A DNA stretch of 64,000 nucleotides, from assembly GCF_013409935.1 (NCBI RefSeq), contig NZ_JACCCO010000003.1, positions 992,001 through 1,056,000 on the forward strand, written 5' to 3'. Each line of letters opens with the position of its first letter. Positions within the stretch are counted from its first letter, which is position 1. Source of the stretch: Streptosporangium sandarakinum (GTDB lineage Bacteria > Actinomycetota > Actinomycetes > Streptosporangiales > Streptosporangiaceae). Under the pieces are notes generated by a model, which saw nothing but the letters and a program-made list of their open reading frames with translations, did no database searches and was not told the origin of the DNA. Positions 49,474-62,803 of this stretch are shown piece by piece. Both the position numbers and the translations under genes were made by a program.

Positions 49474-50115
49474 TCACCAGCCGCGGGCCCGCCACTCCGG
49501 CAGGGACGGGCGCTCGGCGCCCAGCGTGGTGTCCTTGCCGTGGCCCGGGTAGACCCAGGTGTCGTCGGGCAGCCGGTTGAAGATCCGCTCCGACACGTCC
49601 GTGAAGAGCTGCTCGAACCGCTTCGGATCCTTCTCGGTGTTGCCGACGCCGCCGGGGAACAGCGAGTCGCCGGTGAACAGGTGCCCGGGGTAGTGCAGCG
49701 CGATCGAGCCGGGCGTGTGGCCGCGCAGGTGGATCACCTCCAGGGACACCACGCCGACGGTGACGCCGTCGCCGTGCTCCACCTCCTGCTCCACCGGAAC
49801 CGGCAGTTCCGGCGCGTCGAGCGGGTGGGCGACCACCGCCGCCCCCGTCACCCCGGCCACCCGCTCCAGCGCCTGCCAGTGGTCGTGATGCCGGTGGGTG
49901 GTCACGATCTTGCTGATCGGCCGGTCGCCGATGAGCGCCAGCAGCCGGTCGGCGTCCGCGGCGGCGTCGATGAGCACGCCGTCGCCGGTCTCGTTGCAAC
50001 GCACCAGATACGCGTTGTTGTCGTACGGCCCGACGGCCAGTTTGGAGATCGTCAGGGCGCTCAGCTCGCGGACGTCGGCGGGACCGCCGACCCGCACGTC
50101 ACCGGTATAGGTCAT
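49474..50115 (-). CDS. MBL-fold hydrolase, glyoxalase II-like
   Basis: The 213-residue protein has the metal site in THRHHDHWQAL (HxHxDH), HLRGHTPGSIALHY and LFTGDSLFPGGVG, with a final VYPGHGKDTTLGAE. It resembles hydroxyacylglutathione-hydrolase-type thioesterases. As actinobacteria use mycothiol, the natural substrate could be a mycothiol thioester; this is inference. ATG 50115 is preceded by GGAGGT six bases upstream. It lies downstream of the DinB/MPI-like gene and may be in one unit with it. Confidence 0.85.
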   Translation of the reverse strand: MTYTGDVRVGGPADVRELSALTISKLAVGPYDNNAYLVRCNETGDGVLIDAAADADRLLALIGDRPISKIVTTHRHHDHWQALERVAGVTGAAVVAHPLDAPELPVPVEQEVEHGDGVTVGVVSLEVIHLRGHTPGSIALHYPGHLFTGDSLFPGGVGNTEKDPKRFEQLFTDVSERIFNRLPDDTWVYPGHGKDTTLGAERPSLPEWRARGW

Positions 50116-50189
50116 CAGTTACCTCCAGGGTGGGAAACCCGGTCCTTCGGGGCCGGGAGGAAACCCGGCGCGTCTCCGCGCCCCGTCTT

Positions 50190-51017
50190 TCAGGAGGGGG
50201 TCGTCGGCGGGTACTCCTCGGGCGGGGCGTCGGGCAGGTTCGGGGGCGCGGGCAGGGTCAGCCAGGGTGGCGGCGCGGGCAGCGGCCCGACGTCCGCCGA
50301 GGCGGGCCGGTTCCCCGCGGTCCCCTCCGGCATTATCCTCAGGCCCGTTCCCGAGGCGCGCCCGGTCAACCATCCCAGCAGGCTCCAGGCGTCGCCCTGG
50401 ACGACCGGCCCCGAGCCCAGCCCCCGCCAGACCTGGCGGTGCTTGTCGCCGTCCTTGACCTCCTCCACCACGATCTCGCTGACCGTGCCGTGCCCGTGCG
50501 GCCACGACACCATCGCGTCGTACAGCTCCCGGCGGACGAACGCCTCCGGCCAGTCGGCGCACCGGTAGCCGGCGCCCAGGTCCACGTGGTGGATCTCGAC
50601 CTCCCGCAGCCGCCGGACGAGGACGTACCAGGCGGGGTGGCCGGTCCCGCGCATGCCGCCGACCGTCGCCCGCCACCCGTCGGCGGGCATGGCCCGCACC
50701 GCCTCCGCCAGCCGTGCGGCGCTGTCCTCCAGGTCGGCCAGCTGCTCCTTGACGGGCCGCGCGGCCCCCGCCCGGATCCCGGCCTCGCGCGTCTCGGCGT
50801 CGGGGTACTGCGGCGTCTCGACGCCGGTCCTGGCCCAGGTCAGCAGGTTGACGTGGCTGTCGGCGTTGCGCGATATGTGGGCGAGCACGTGTCCCCGGCT
50901 CCAGCCGGGCAGGCGGGAGGGCTCCGCGACGTCGTCGTCGGGCAGCCCGGCGACGGTGGAGAGCAGCCGCCCCATGGAGCCGTCCAGCTCGGCCAGGAGC
51001 CTGTCTATGACGTTCAT
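50190..51017 (-). CDS. DinB-fold maleylpyruvate isomerase-like protein
   Basis: The 275-residue protein matches the mycothiol-dependent maleylpyruvate isomerase family: LPGWSRGHVLAHISRNADSH carries the first metal histidines and VEIHHVDLGAGYRCADWP the later ones; a C-terminal domain and a Pro-rich tail follow. These proteins bind a divalent metal and often use mycothiol as a cofactor. ATG 51017 has GGAG eight bases upstream; the frame continues to 51212 but lacks a better start. The substrate is unknown, and a detoxification or thiol-transfer role is only inferred. Confidence 0.82.
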   Translation of the reverse strand: MNVIDRLLAELDGSMGRLLSTVAGLPDDDVAEPSRLPGWSRGHVLAHISRNADSHVNLLTWARTGVETPQYPDAETREAGIRAGAARPVKEQLADLEDSAARLAEAVRAMPADGWRATVGGMRGTGHPAWYVLVRRLREVEIHHVDLGAGYRCADWPEAFVRRELYDAMVSWPHGHGTVSEIVVEEVKDGDKHRQVWRGLGSGPVVQGDAWSLLGWLTGRASGTGLRIMPEGTAGNRPASADVGPLPAPPPWLTLPAPPNLPDAPPEEYPPTTPS

Positions 51018-51238
51018 GCCCCACACTCCATCACCTGGGCGGGCCGCCGGGCCAGGGCATAAACGATCGTGTCTTCGTGGTTGGACATCAGGCGGCCCCG
51101 CGGCACGCGCGGAAGGCCGTAACCTTGAAGCGGACGGGAGACCTGATCCCCCGCACGACGCTCCGCGAAATTGTCGGACCCCGTCGCTAGTCTTCCCGCG
51201 ACCGCTTCTCAACCTTCCACATCGACGTCGGGACTACT

Positions 51239-54079
<2,841 letters not shown>

Positions 54080-54276
54080 GGCCGGATGCCGGACCGGGCC
54101 GCGGCGCCAATACCCTTGGTGCGACAGTCCGGTCCGGCGCGGCCCGCGTGCGCGGACCGGCGGCCGTGGCCGGCGGCACGGACCGGCGGCACAGGCCGAT
54201 GGTGTGAGCCGGTGGCGAGGACCGCCCCCTGAACGGGTCGCCGCCTCCGGCACGGGGAAGACGAGGAAGGGCCGCA

Positions 54277-54702
54277 ATGAGCAGCAGTGAAGGTTCCGCC
54301 ATGCCCACGCGCAGGCACGTCATCGGCGCCACCGCCGTCGTGGCCTGCGGGGCGGCGCTCGCCGGATGCGCCGCGGAGGATCCCGGCCCGGCGATCGTGC
54401 CGCCCGGCGTCAAGGGGAAGGTGGTCGCGCAGACCTCCGACGTCCCCGTGGGCGGCGGCCTCGTCATCTCCCAGTGGAAGATCCTGATCACCCAGCCCTC
54501 CTCCGGGGTGTTCAAGGCGTTCAGCGCCAGTTGCCCGCACCGGGGCTGCGCGGTCGGCGGCGTCGCGGACGGCAAGATCAACTGCCCCTGCCACGGCAGC
54601 CAGTTCGCCGCCGACTCCGGCAAGCTCCTCCGGGGCCCGGCGGAGGCCCCCCTCGCCGAGTTCCCGCTGAAGGTCGAGGGCAGTGGCATCGTCCTCGTCT
54701 GA
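54277..54702 (+). CDS. Rieske [2Fe-2S] lipoprotein (Tat type), paralogue 1
   Basis: The 141-residue protein has a twin-arginine signal (TRRHVIGATAVV) ending in the lipobox LAGC at Cys31, so it should be exported by Tat and lipid-anchored outside the membrane. The Rieske domain has CPHRGC and CPCHGS, the two ligand pairs of the [2Fe-2S] cluster. Such proteins pass electrons in respiratory or photosynthetic-type chains, but no cytochrome b or oxygenase gene is near. GAGGAAGG precedes the ATG. A close paralogue follows 122 bases later. Confidence 0.85.
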   Translation: MSSSEGSAMPTRRHVIGATAVVACGAALAGCAAEDPGPAIVPPGVKGKVVAQTSDVPVGGGLVISQWKILITQPSSGVFKAFSASCPHRGCAVGGVADGKINCPCHGSQFAADSGKLLRGPAEAPLAEFPLKVEGSGIVLV

Positions 54703-54824
54703 CCCGCCGCGCCCCGATATGGAGCACGGCAGAAGTTGAAGCTTCACAGATTTTTGACACCGGGTACGGCATGCTGATCCACATCGGGGGGTTCGCACCT
54801 GACGACGATCTGGGGAGAGTGACG

Positions 54825-55268
54825 ATGACGGACGCGACACGCCGTGCGGTGCTGCTGGGAGCCGGGGGCGCCGGCGTGGCGGCGGTGCTGACCGCCTGCG
54901 GCGGGGACGGCGACCAGACGGCCACCGTGACCGGCGACCAGACGGCCGGCGGGTCCGCCGGCACCGGCGCGCAGCAGGGGCAGGGGGCGCTGGCCAAGAC
55001 CGCCGACATCCCCGTGGGCGGCGGCGCCGTCTTCCCGGACCGCAAGGTCGTGGTCACCCAGCCCGCGGCCGGGGACTTCAAGGCGTTCAGCTCCGTCTGC
55101 ACCCACCGGGGGTGCCAGGTGCAGAGCGTCTCCGACGGCACGATCAACTGCCCGTGCCACGGCAGCAAGTTCGCCATCGCCGACGGGGCCGTGACCCGGG
55201 GACCGGCCACGCGGCCCCTGGAGGCCAAGGAGATGAAGGTCGAGGGCGACTCCATCGTCCTCGGCTGA
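54825..55268 (+). CDS. Rieske [2Fe-2S] lipoprotein (Tat type), paralogue 2
   Basis: The 147-residue protein has a TRRAVLLGAGGAG twin-arginine signal with a lipobox LTAC (Cys25), a Gln/Thr-rich linker (about 30-60), and a Rieske domain with CTHRGC and CPCHGS. Both ligand pairs are intact. I chose ATG 54825 because GGGGAG lies seven bases upstream; GTG 54819 is an in-frame alternative. It resembles the upstream protein over the whole domain, so the pair arose by duplication. Redox partner unknown. Confidence 0.85.
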   Translation: MTDATRRAVLLGAGGAGVAAVLTACGGDGDQTATVTGDQTAGGSAGTGAQQGQGALAKTADIPVGGGAVFPDRKVVVTQPAAGDFKAFSSVCTHRGCQVQSVSDGTINCPCHGSKFAIADGAVTRGPATRPLEAKEMKVEGDSIVLG

Positions 55269-55362
55269 GACCCCGACGGTCTTCACCGGGACTTCCGGGC
55301 CGGGTCGCGGGAGCCCCGGCCCGGGAGGGCTCGCGGGAAGGAAACCTGTCGGTGCGGGCCGA

Positions 55363-55368
55363 TAGGCT
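55363..55368 (+). promoter_or_regulatory. -10 element for a leaderless uvrC transcript
   Basis: TAGGCT at 55363-55368 ends six bases before the uvrC GTG (55375), so transcription should start at or next to the start codon. No ribosome binding site is seen, which fits a leaderless mRNA. Confidence 0.5.
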
Positions 55369-55374
55369 CTTGGT

Positions 55375-57360
55375 GTGGCGAGATCTGCAGGCGGTCCGGC
55401 GAGCTTCCGGCCGAGTCCGGGGTCGATCCCCGAGTCCCCCGGCGTCTACCGGTTCAGGGACCCCGGCGACCGGGTGATCTACGTCGGCAAGGCCAAGAAC
55501 CTCCGTCAGCGGCTGAACTCCTACTTCGCCGACTTCGCCGGGCTGCACCCGCGCACCCAGACCATGCTCACCACGGCCGCCGGCGTCGACTGGACGGTCG
55601 TCGGCACCGAGGTGGAGGCGCTCCAGCTCGAATACTCCTGGATCAAGGAGTACGACCCGCGGTTCAACGTCAAGTACCGCGATGACAAGTCCTACCCCTA
55701 CCTCGCGGTCACCATGGGGGAGGAGTTCCCCCGCGTGCAGGTCCTGCGGGGGGCCAAGCGCAAGGGCACCCGCTACTTCGGCCCCTACTCCCACGCCTGG
55801 GCGATCCGGGAGACGGTCGACCTGCTGCTGCGGGTGTTCCCGATCCGGAGCTGCTCGACGGGGGTGTTCCGGCGGGCCGGGCAGGTCGGCCGGCCCTGCC
55901 TGCTGGGTTACATCGACAAGTGCTCGGCGCCCTGCGTGGGCCGGATCAGCCCCGAGGACCACCGGACCCTGGCCGAGGACTTCTGCGACTTCATGGCGGG
56001 CAACACCGGCCGGTTCGTCAGACGGCTGGAGCGCGAGATGGCCCGGGCCGCCGCCGAGCAGGAGTACGAACGGGCCGCCCGGCTGCGCGACGACATCCAG
56101 GCCCTGCGGCGGGCCATGGAGAAGCAGGCCGTCGTGCTGGGAGACAACACCGACTGCGACGTGGTCGCGCTGGCCGAGGACCCGCTGGAGGCGGCCGTCC
56201 AGGTCTTCTACGTCCGCGGTGGCCGTATCAGGGGCCAGCGCGGCTGGGTGGTGGACAAGGTCGAGGAGACCGGCCCCGGCGAGCTGGTCGAGCGGTTCCT
56301 GCTGCAGATCTACGGCGACGCGGCCGCCGAGGCGGTCCCCCGGGAGGTGCTGGTGCCGACCCTGCCGTCGGACGCCGACGCGATCGCCGAGCTGCTCGGC
56401 GAGCACCGCGGGGGCCGGGTGGAGATCCGCGTCCCGCAGCGCGGCGACAAGAGGGACCTGCTGACGACCGTCGAGCGCAACGCGGCGGAGGCGCTCCGGC
56501 AGCACAAGCTCAAGCGGGCCAGCGACCTGACGTCGCGCAGCAGGGCGCTGCAGGAGGTCGCCGACGCCCTCGGCCTCGACCAGGCGCCGCTGCGCATCGA
56601 GTGCTACGACGTCTCCCACATGCAGGGCACGGACGTGGTGGCCTCCATGGTGGTATTCGAGGACGGCCTGGCCCGCAAGAGCGAGTACCGCAGGTTCTCC
56701 GTCCGCACCACCGGGGGAGACGTCGCCTCGATCCACGAGGTGATCTCGCGGCGGTTCAAGCGGTACCTGGAGGAGCGCTCGGCCACCGGGGAGCTCGACG
56801 TCGAGATGGGCGCCGAGCCGGATGCCGATCCCGAGGCGGGCGCCGGGCCGGGGATCGATCCCGGGGCGGGCGCCGGGCCGGGCATCGACCTCGAGACCGG
56901 CAGGCCGCGCAAGTTCGCCTACCCGCCCAACCTCGTCGTCGTGGACGGCGGCCCGGCGCAGGCCGCCGCCGCCCGGCGCGCGCTGGACGAGCTGGGCGTG
57001 GACGACGTGGCGGTCTGCGGCCTGGCCAAGCGGCTGGAGGAGGTCTGGCTCCCGGACGAGGAGCTGCCGGTGATCCTCCCCCGGGCGAGCGAGGCCCTTT
57101 ACCTGCTGCAGCGGGTGCGCGACGAGGCCCACCGCTTCGCCATCACCTACCATCGTTCCAAGCGGTCCAGGAGCGTCAGGGAAAGCGCCCTGGACGGGGT
57201 GCCGGGGCTCGGGCCGGCCCGCAGGCAGGCCCTGATCAAGCACTTCGGATCGGTGAAGCGGCTGCGGGAGGCGACCGCCGCCCAGATCTGCGAGGTTCCC
57301 GGGATCGGCCCCGCCACGGCCGAGACGATCGTGTCGGCGTTGAAGGATGAGAGCTCATGA
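55375..57360 (+). CDS. uvrC: Excinuclease ABC subunit C
   Basis: UvrC makes both incisions in nucleotide excision repair. The 661-residue protein has the GIY-YIG nuclease (Gly23-Tyr25 ... Tyr36-Gly38), a UVR domain (about 205-240), the RNase H-like nuclease domain with [19 protein letters not shown], and C-terminal helix-hairpin-helix motifs ([17 protein letters not shown]). Between the two halves of the RNase H-like region (about 479-511) lies an insertion of AGAGPGID repeats from a 30-base tandem duplication. The GTG start is read as leaderless; the stop overlaps rapZ. Confidence 0.96.
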   Translation: MARSAGGPASFRPSPGSIPESPGVYRFRDPGDRVIYVGKAKNLRQRLNSYFADFAGLHPRTQTMLTTAAGVDWTVVGTEVEALQLEYSWIKEYDPRFNVKYRDDKSYPYLAVTMGEEFPRVQVLRGAKRKGTRYFGPYSHAWAIRETVDLLLRVFPIRSCSTGVFRRAGQVGRPCLLGYIDKCSAPCVGRISPEDHRTLAEDFCDFMAGNTGRFVRRLEREMARAAAEQEYERAARLRDDIQALRRAMEKQAVVLGDNTDCDVVALAEDPLEAAVQVFYVRGGRIRGQRGWVVDKVEETGPGELVERFLLQIYGDAAAEAVPREVLVPTLPSDADAIAELLGEHRGGRVEIRVPQRGDKRDLLTTVERNAAEALRQHKLKRASDLTSRSRALQEVADALGLDQAPLRIECYDVSHMQGTDVVASMVVFEDGLARKSEYRRFSVRTTGGDVASIHEVISRRFKRYLEERSATGELDVEMGAEPDADPEAGAGPGIDPGAGAGPGIDLETGRPRKFAYPPNLVVVDGGPAQAAAARRALDELGVDDVAVCGLAKRLEEVWLPDEELPVILPRASEALYLLQRVRDEAHRFAITYHRSKRSRSVRESALDGVPGLGPARRQALIKHFGSVKRLREATAAQICEVPGIGPATAETIVSALKDESS

Positions 57361-58331
57361 GTGAGGAACAGGCCCCGAACGACGAGCCGACCGCGGGCGG
57401 CGACCGCGGCGCGGGTGAGGCGCCGGGCGCGACCGGCGGACGGCCGGACCAGCGGCGGGCCGACGGCGGCCAGACCGCGTTCGTCATCGTCACCGGCATG
57501 TCCGGGGCGGGACGGAGCACCGCCGCCAAGGCCCTGGAGGACCTGGGCTGGTTCGTCATCGACAACCTGCCGCCCGGGCTGCTGTTCGCCATGGCGGAGG
57601 AGGCCGGCCGGGTCAAGCTGGCCGCCGACAAGGTGGCGGCCGTGGTCGACGTGCGCAGTCTGGCCTTCACCACCGACCTCAACGCCGCGATCGGGGAGCT
57701 CGACGGGCGGGGCGTCGCCGTACGGGTGGTGTTCCTGGAGGCCAGCGACGAGGAACTGGTGCGCAGGTTCGAGAACGTCCGCCGCCCGCACCCCCTGCAG
57801 GGGGACGGCCGGCTGGTCGACGGGATCGCCCGCGAGCGGGGCATCCTGCGGGAGGTGCGGGCCAACGCCGACCTGGTCATCGACACCTCCAACCTCAACG
57901 TCCACGAGCTGCGCGGCAAGATCGTCGCCTTCTTCGGCGGCGAGGACCGCCCGGGACTGCGGGTCAACGTCGTCTCCTTCGGCTACAAGTACGGCCTGCC
58001 GGTCGACGCCGACCTGGTCGTCGACTGCCGGTTCCTGCCCAACCCGCACTGGGTGCCCGAGCTGCGCCCGATGAACGGCCTGGACCCGGCGGTGCGCGAC
58101 TACGTCCTCGGCCAGCCGGGCGCCAAGGAACTGCTCGACGCCTACGAGGAGGTGGTCGGCATCATCGCGGCCGGCTACACCCGCGAGGGCAAGGGCTACG
58201 CCACGCTCGCGGTGGGCTGCACCGGCGGCAAGCACCGCAGCGTCGCCATGGCCGAGCAGATCGGGGCGCGGCTGCGTGACCGCGGCGGCCTGGACGTTCA
58301 GGTGAGCCACCGGGATGTGGGCCGGGAGTGA
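57357..58331 (+). CDS. rapZ: RapZ-family nucleotide-binding protein
   Basis: The 324-residue protein has a Walker-type loop GMSGAGRST (47-55) in which Arg53 replaces the usual lysine, as in the mycobacterial homologue, plus [23 protein letters not shown], and the C-terminal [14 protein letters not shown]. In E. coli RapZ controls the glmS small RNA GlmZ; in actinobacteria the target is not established. The ATG overlaps the uvrC stop (ATGA) and the gene overlaps yvcK, so uvrC-rapZ-yvcK is one unit. A 40-residue disordered N-terminus precedes the domain. Confidence 0.93.
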   Translation: MSEEQAPNDEPTAGGDRGAGEAPGATGGRPDQRRADGGQTAFVIVTGMSGAGRSTAAKALEDLGWFVIDNLPPGLLFAMAEEAGRVKLAADKVAAVVDVRSLAFTTDLNAAIGELDGRGVAVRVVFLEASDEELVRRFENVRRPHPLQGDGRLVDGIARERGILREVRANADLVIDTSNLNVHELRGKIVAFFGGEDRPGLRVNVVSFGYKYGLPVDADLVVDCRFLPNPHWVPELRPMNGLDPAVRDYVLGQPGAKELLDAYEEVVGIIAAGYTREGKGYATLAVGCTGGKHRSVAMAEQIGARLRDRGGLDVQVSHRDVGRE

Positions 58332-59263
58332 TCGAGGATCTCAAGGTCGTCGCGCTGGGCGGCGGCCACGGGCTGTACGCCTCGCTGTCGGCGCTGCGCC
58401 GGGTCACCTCCGGGCTCACGGCCGTGGTCACGGTGGCCGACGACGGCGGGTCGAGCGGGCGGCTCCGCCGCGAACTGGGCGTGCTGCCCCCGGGCGACCT
58501 GCGGATGGCGCTGGCCGCCCTGTGCGGCGACGACGAGTGGGGCCGTACCTGGAGCGAGGTCGTCCAGCACCGTTTCCGCAGTGAGGGCGAGCTGCACGGG
58601 CACGCGCTCGGCAACCTGCTGATCGTGGCGCTGTGGGAGCGGCTCGGCGACACGGTCGCCGGCCTCGACTGGGTCGGGCGGCTGCTCGGCGCGCACGGCC
58701 GGGTGCTGCCGATGTCGTCGGTGCCGCTCGACATCGTCGCGGAGGTCGAGCTGGACGGCGTGGTGAGCACCGTGCGCGGGCAGGTGGCCTGCGCCCTCAC
58801 CCCCGGCCGGGTCCGGGCCGTCTCGCTGGTCCCGGCCGACCCTCCGGCCAGCCCCGAGGCGGTCCAGGCGGTCCTGGACGCCGACTGGGTGGTCTTCGGC
58901 CCCGGGTCGTGGTTCACCAGCGTGCTGCCCCACCTGAAGGTGCCCGAGCTGGCCGAGGCGCTGCACACCACCCGGGCGCGCCGCCTGGTCGCGCTGAACC
59001 TCGCCCCGCAGCCCGGCGAGACGGACGGGTTCTCCCCCCAGAAGCACCTGGAGGTGCTCCGCCAGCACGCTCCGGCCCTGGAGACCGACGTGGTGCTCGC
59101 CGACGCCGGGGTGGCCGACGATCGCGAGGAGCTGGAGAAGGCCGCGGCCGTGCTCGGCGGGCGGCTGGTGCTGGCGGACGTCGCGTCCCCCGACGGTTCC
59201 CCGCGGCACGATGCGCAACGTCTTGCCTCCGTCCTGGACGAGATTTTCCGTGGGAAGCGTTGA
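58328..59263 (+). CDS. yvcK: YvcK/CofD-like gluconeogenesis factor
   Basis: The 311-residue protein has the family pattern VVALGGGHGLYASLSALRR, VTVADDGGSSGRLR, and PPGDLRMAL, with NLAPQPGETDGFSP later. YvcK proteins (CuvA in mycobacteria) bind UDP-sugars and support growth on gluconeogenic carbon and normal cell shape in other bacteria. They are not lactate transferases despite the CofD fold. The GTG overlaps the rapZ stop. It precedes whiA, the standard rapZ-yvcK-whiA trio. Confidence 0.93.
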   Translation: MIEDLKVVALGGGHGLYASLSALRRVTSGLTAVVTVADDGGSSGRLRRELGVLPPGDLRMALAALCGDDEWGRTWSEVVQHRFRSEGELHGHALGNLLIVALWERLGDTVAGLDWVGRLLGAHGRVLPMSSVPLDIVAEVELDGVVSTVRGQVACALTPGRVRAVSLVPADPPASPEAVQAVLDADWVVFGPGSWFTSVLPHLKVPELAEALHTTRARRLVALNLAPQPGETDGFSPQKHLEVLRQHAPALETDVVLADAGVADDREELEKAAAVLGGRLVLADVASPDGSPRHDAQRLASVLDEIFRGKR

Positions 59264-59353
59264 TCCTGGTCAGCGGTGCCCGTGAGTGCGAGAAACTTCT
59301 GTGTGCCCGGTCGTTCCGGGCCGCACGAGGTCTGATGGGGGAGGACGAACGAT

Positions 59354-60337
59354 ATGGCGGCGATGACAGGAGTGGTGAAGGACGAGCTGAGCCGGCTACC
59401 GGTCCTGAAGCCGTGCTGCCGCAAGGCCGAGGTGTCGACGCTCCTTCGCTTCGCGAGCGGCCTGCACCTGGTCGGCGGGCGGATCGTGATCGAGGCCGAG
59501 CTGGACACCAACGTCACGGCGCGGCGGCTCATCAAGGACATCGCCGAGGTGTTCGGGCACCGGGCCGAGGTGCTCGTCCTCGCCCCCGCGGGACTGCGCA
59601 AGGGCGCCCGCTACGTGGTGCGGGTGTACCGCGACGGTGAGGCGCTGGCCCGCCAGACCGGTTTGATCGACAACCACGGCCGCCCGGTCCGCGGCCTGCC
59701 CCGGCAGGTGGTGGCGGGGGCGACGTGCGACGCCGAGGCAGCCTGGCGCGGGGCGTTCCTGGCGCACGGCTCCCTCACCGAGCCGGGCCGCTCCATGTCG
59801 CTGGAGGTCACCTGCCCCGGGCCGGAGGCGGCGCTCGCGCTGGTCGGCTCCGCCCGCCGGTTGAAGATCCACGCCAAGGCGCGCGAGGTGCGCGGCGTCG
59901 ACCGGGTGGTGGTCCGCGACGGCGACGCGATCAGCGCCCTGCTGACCCGGCTGGGCGCCCACGACAGCGTGCTGCTGTGGGAGGACCGCCGGATGCGCCG
60001 CGAGGTGCGGGCGACGGCCAACCGCCTGGCCAACTTCGACGACGCCAACCTGCGTCGCTCGGCCCGCGCCGCGGTCGCGGCCGGCGCCCGGGTCCAGCGG
60101 GCCCTGGAGATCCTCGGCGAGGAGGCCCCCGAGCACCTGGTGGTGGCCGGGCGGCTGCGGGTGGAGCACAAGCAGGCGTCCCTGGAGGAGCTGGGCCAGC
60201 TCGCCGACCCGCCGCTGACCAAGGACGCCATCGCCGGGCGCATCCGCCGCCTGCTCGCCATGGCCGACAAGCGTGCCCAGGACATCGGCATCCCCAACAC
60301 CGAGGCCAACCTCACCGTCGACATGCTCGCGCCCTGA
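59354..60337 (+). CDS. whiA: Sporulation transcription factor WhiA
   Basis: WhiA is a DNA-binding regulator needed with WhiB for sporulation septation in streptomycetes. The 327-residue protein has an N-terminal LAGLIDADG-like region ([38 protein letters not shown]) and a C-terminal helix-turn-helix domain ([24 protein letters not shown]). The length and both ends match. GGGGAGG lies nine bases upstream. It is separated from yvcK by 90 bases and from gap by a 168-base regulatory gap. Confidence 0.95.
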   Translation: MAAMTGVVKDELSRLPVLKPCCRKAEVSTLLRFASGLHLVGGRIVIEAELDTNVTARRLIKDIAEVFGHRAEVLVLAPAGLRKGARYVVRVYRDGEALARQTGLIDNHGRPVRGLPRQVVAGATCDAEAAWRGAFLAHGSLTEPGRSMSLEVTCPGPEAALALVGSARRLKIHAKAREVRGVDRVVVRDGDAISALLTRLGAHDSVLLWEDRRMRREVRATANRLANFDDANLRRSARAAVAAGARVQRALEILGEEAPEHLVVAGRLRVEHKQASLEELGQLADPPLTKDAIAGRIRRLLAMADKRAQDIGIPNTEANLTVDMLAP

Positions 60338-60397
60338 GCGTCGCCCGGGGCGTCGCGGCAGGTCACCGGGCATGCCGAACACACCCCACCCCACCAG

Positions 60398-60409
60398 TGG
60401 TCTAAACCA
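60398..60409. promoter_or_regulatory. GntR/DasR-like operator overlapping the gap -35
   Basis: TGGTCTAAACCA is a near-perfect inverted repeat with TGGT/ACCA arms, matching the core of the dre site (TGGTCTAGACCA) bound by the GntR-family regulator DasR in streptomycetes. Flanks AG and AT also resemble that site. It lies just before a -10-like TATAGG (60420-60425) or TAGGGT (60422-60427), at the position of a -35, so a bound repressor would block transcription of gap-pgk. No regulator gene is near; trans-acting DasR is inferred. Confidence 0.6.
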
Positions 60410-60436
60410 ATTTGGGTCCTATAGGGTTCGTGGTGA

Positions 60437-61509
<1,073 letters not shown>

Positions 61510-61510
<1 letters not shown>

Positions 61511-62703
61511 TGAAGGACCTCTCCGCATTCGACGTGAAGGGCCGGCGCGTCCTGGTGCGCGCCGACCTCAACGTTCCCCTGGACGGGGACGTCATCACCG
61601 ACGACGGCCGCATCCGCGCCTCCGTCCCGACGATCCGGGAGCTCACCGACAAGGGCGCCCGGGTGGTGGTCTGCGCCCACCTCGGCCGGCCCAAGGGCGA
61701 GCCGAACTCGAAGTACTCCCTGGCGCCGGTGGCCCGGCGCCTCGGTGAGCTGCTGGGCGCCGACGTCGCCTTCGCCGCCGACGTGGTGGGCGACTCGGCC
61801 CGGTCCGTCGTCGAGGGGCTCGGCGAGGGCCAGGTGGCGCTGCTGGAGAACCTGCGGTTCGAGCGGGGCGAGGAGTCCAAGGACGACGCCGAGCGCGCCG
61901 CGTTCGCCGAGAGGCTCGCGGCCTTCGCCGACCTCTACGTCGGCGACGGCTTCGGCGCGGTGCACCGCAAGCACGCCAGCGTCTACGACGTGCCGAAGCT
62001 GCTGCCGCACGCGGCGGGCCGGCTCGTGCTCGCCGAGGTCGAGGTCCTGCGGAAGCTGACCGAGGAGCCGGCCCGGCCGTACGTCGTGGTCCTCGGCGGT
62101 GCGAAGGTCTCCGACAAGCTCGGCGTGATCGGCAACCTCCTGACCAAGGTCGACCGGCTCCTCATCGGCGGCGGCATGGCCTACACCTTCCTGGCCGCCC
62201 AGGGCCGCGAGGTGGGGCGTTCGCTGCTCCAGGAGGACCAGCTCGACACCGTGCGCGGTTTCCTCGACGAGGCGGCCAAGCGCGGCGTGGAGCTCGTCCT
62301 GCCGGTCGACGTGCTGGCGGCCGTCGACTTCGCCGAGGACGCCGAGTACGAGGTGGTCGACGCCACCGCGATCCCGGCCGACCGTCAGGGCCTCGACATC
62401 GGCCCGCGCACCCGCGAGCTGTTCGCGGAGAAGCTGGCCGACGCGCGGACGGTGTTCTGGAACGGCCCGATGGGCGTCTTCGAGTTCGAGGCGTTCTCCG
62501 GGGGAACCCGCGCGGTCGCCGAGGCGTTGGTCGCATCGGAGGCGTTCACCGTCGTCGGCGGTGGAGACTCGGCCGCGGCCGTGCGCAGGCTCGGACTCCC
62601 CGAGGACGGGTTCTCGCACATCTCCACCGGCGGCGGGGCCAGCCTCGAATACCTTGAGGGCAAGACCCTGCCCGGGCTCGTCGCTCTGGAGGCCGGGGAG
62701 TGA
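61510..62703 (+). CDS. pgk: Phosphoglycerate kinase
   Basis: Pgk makes ATP from 1,3-bisphosphoglycerate. The 397-residue protein has [52 protein letters not shown] and the C-terminal [17 protein letters not shown] with [10 protein letters not shown]. The length is normal. The ATG overlaps the gap stop (TGATG). A 13-base-pair hairpin separates it from tpiA. Confidence 0.97.
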
Positions 62704-62715
62704 ACCGACGCGGTG

Positions 62716-62744
62716 AGCGGGCGCGCCGTCCCGGCGCGCCCGCT
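62716..62744 (+). terminator. Hairpin between pgk and tpiA
   Basis: A perfect 13-base-pair GC-rich stem joins 62716-62728 with 62732-62744 around TCC, 13 bases after the pgk stop. With no T-tract it could be an incomplete terminator or an RNA processing/stabilising element that lowers tpiA relative to gap-pgk. Confidence 0.6.
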
Positions 62745-62803
62745 TCCGACGCCAGGCATGTGAGAAGCGCTCCGCGGAGCGGACGAGGAACGGCGGGTGA
62801 CAG

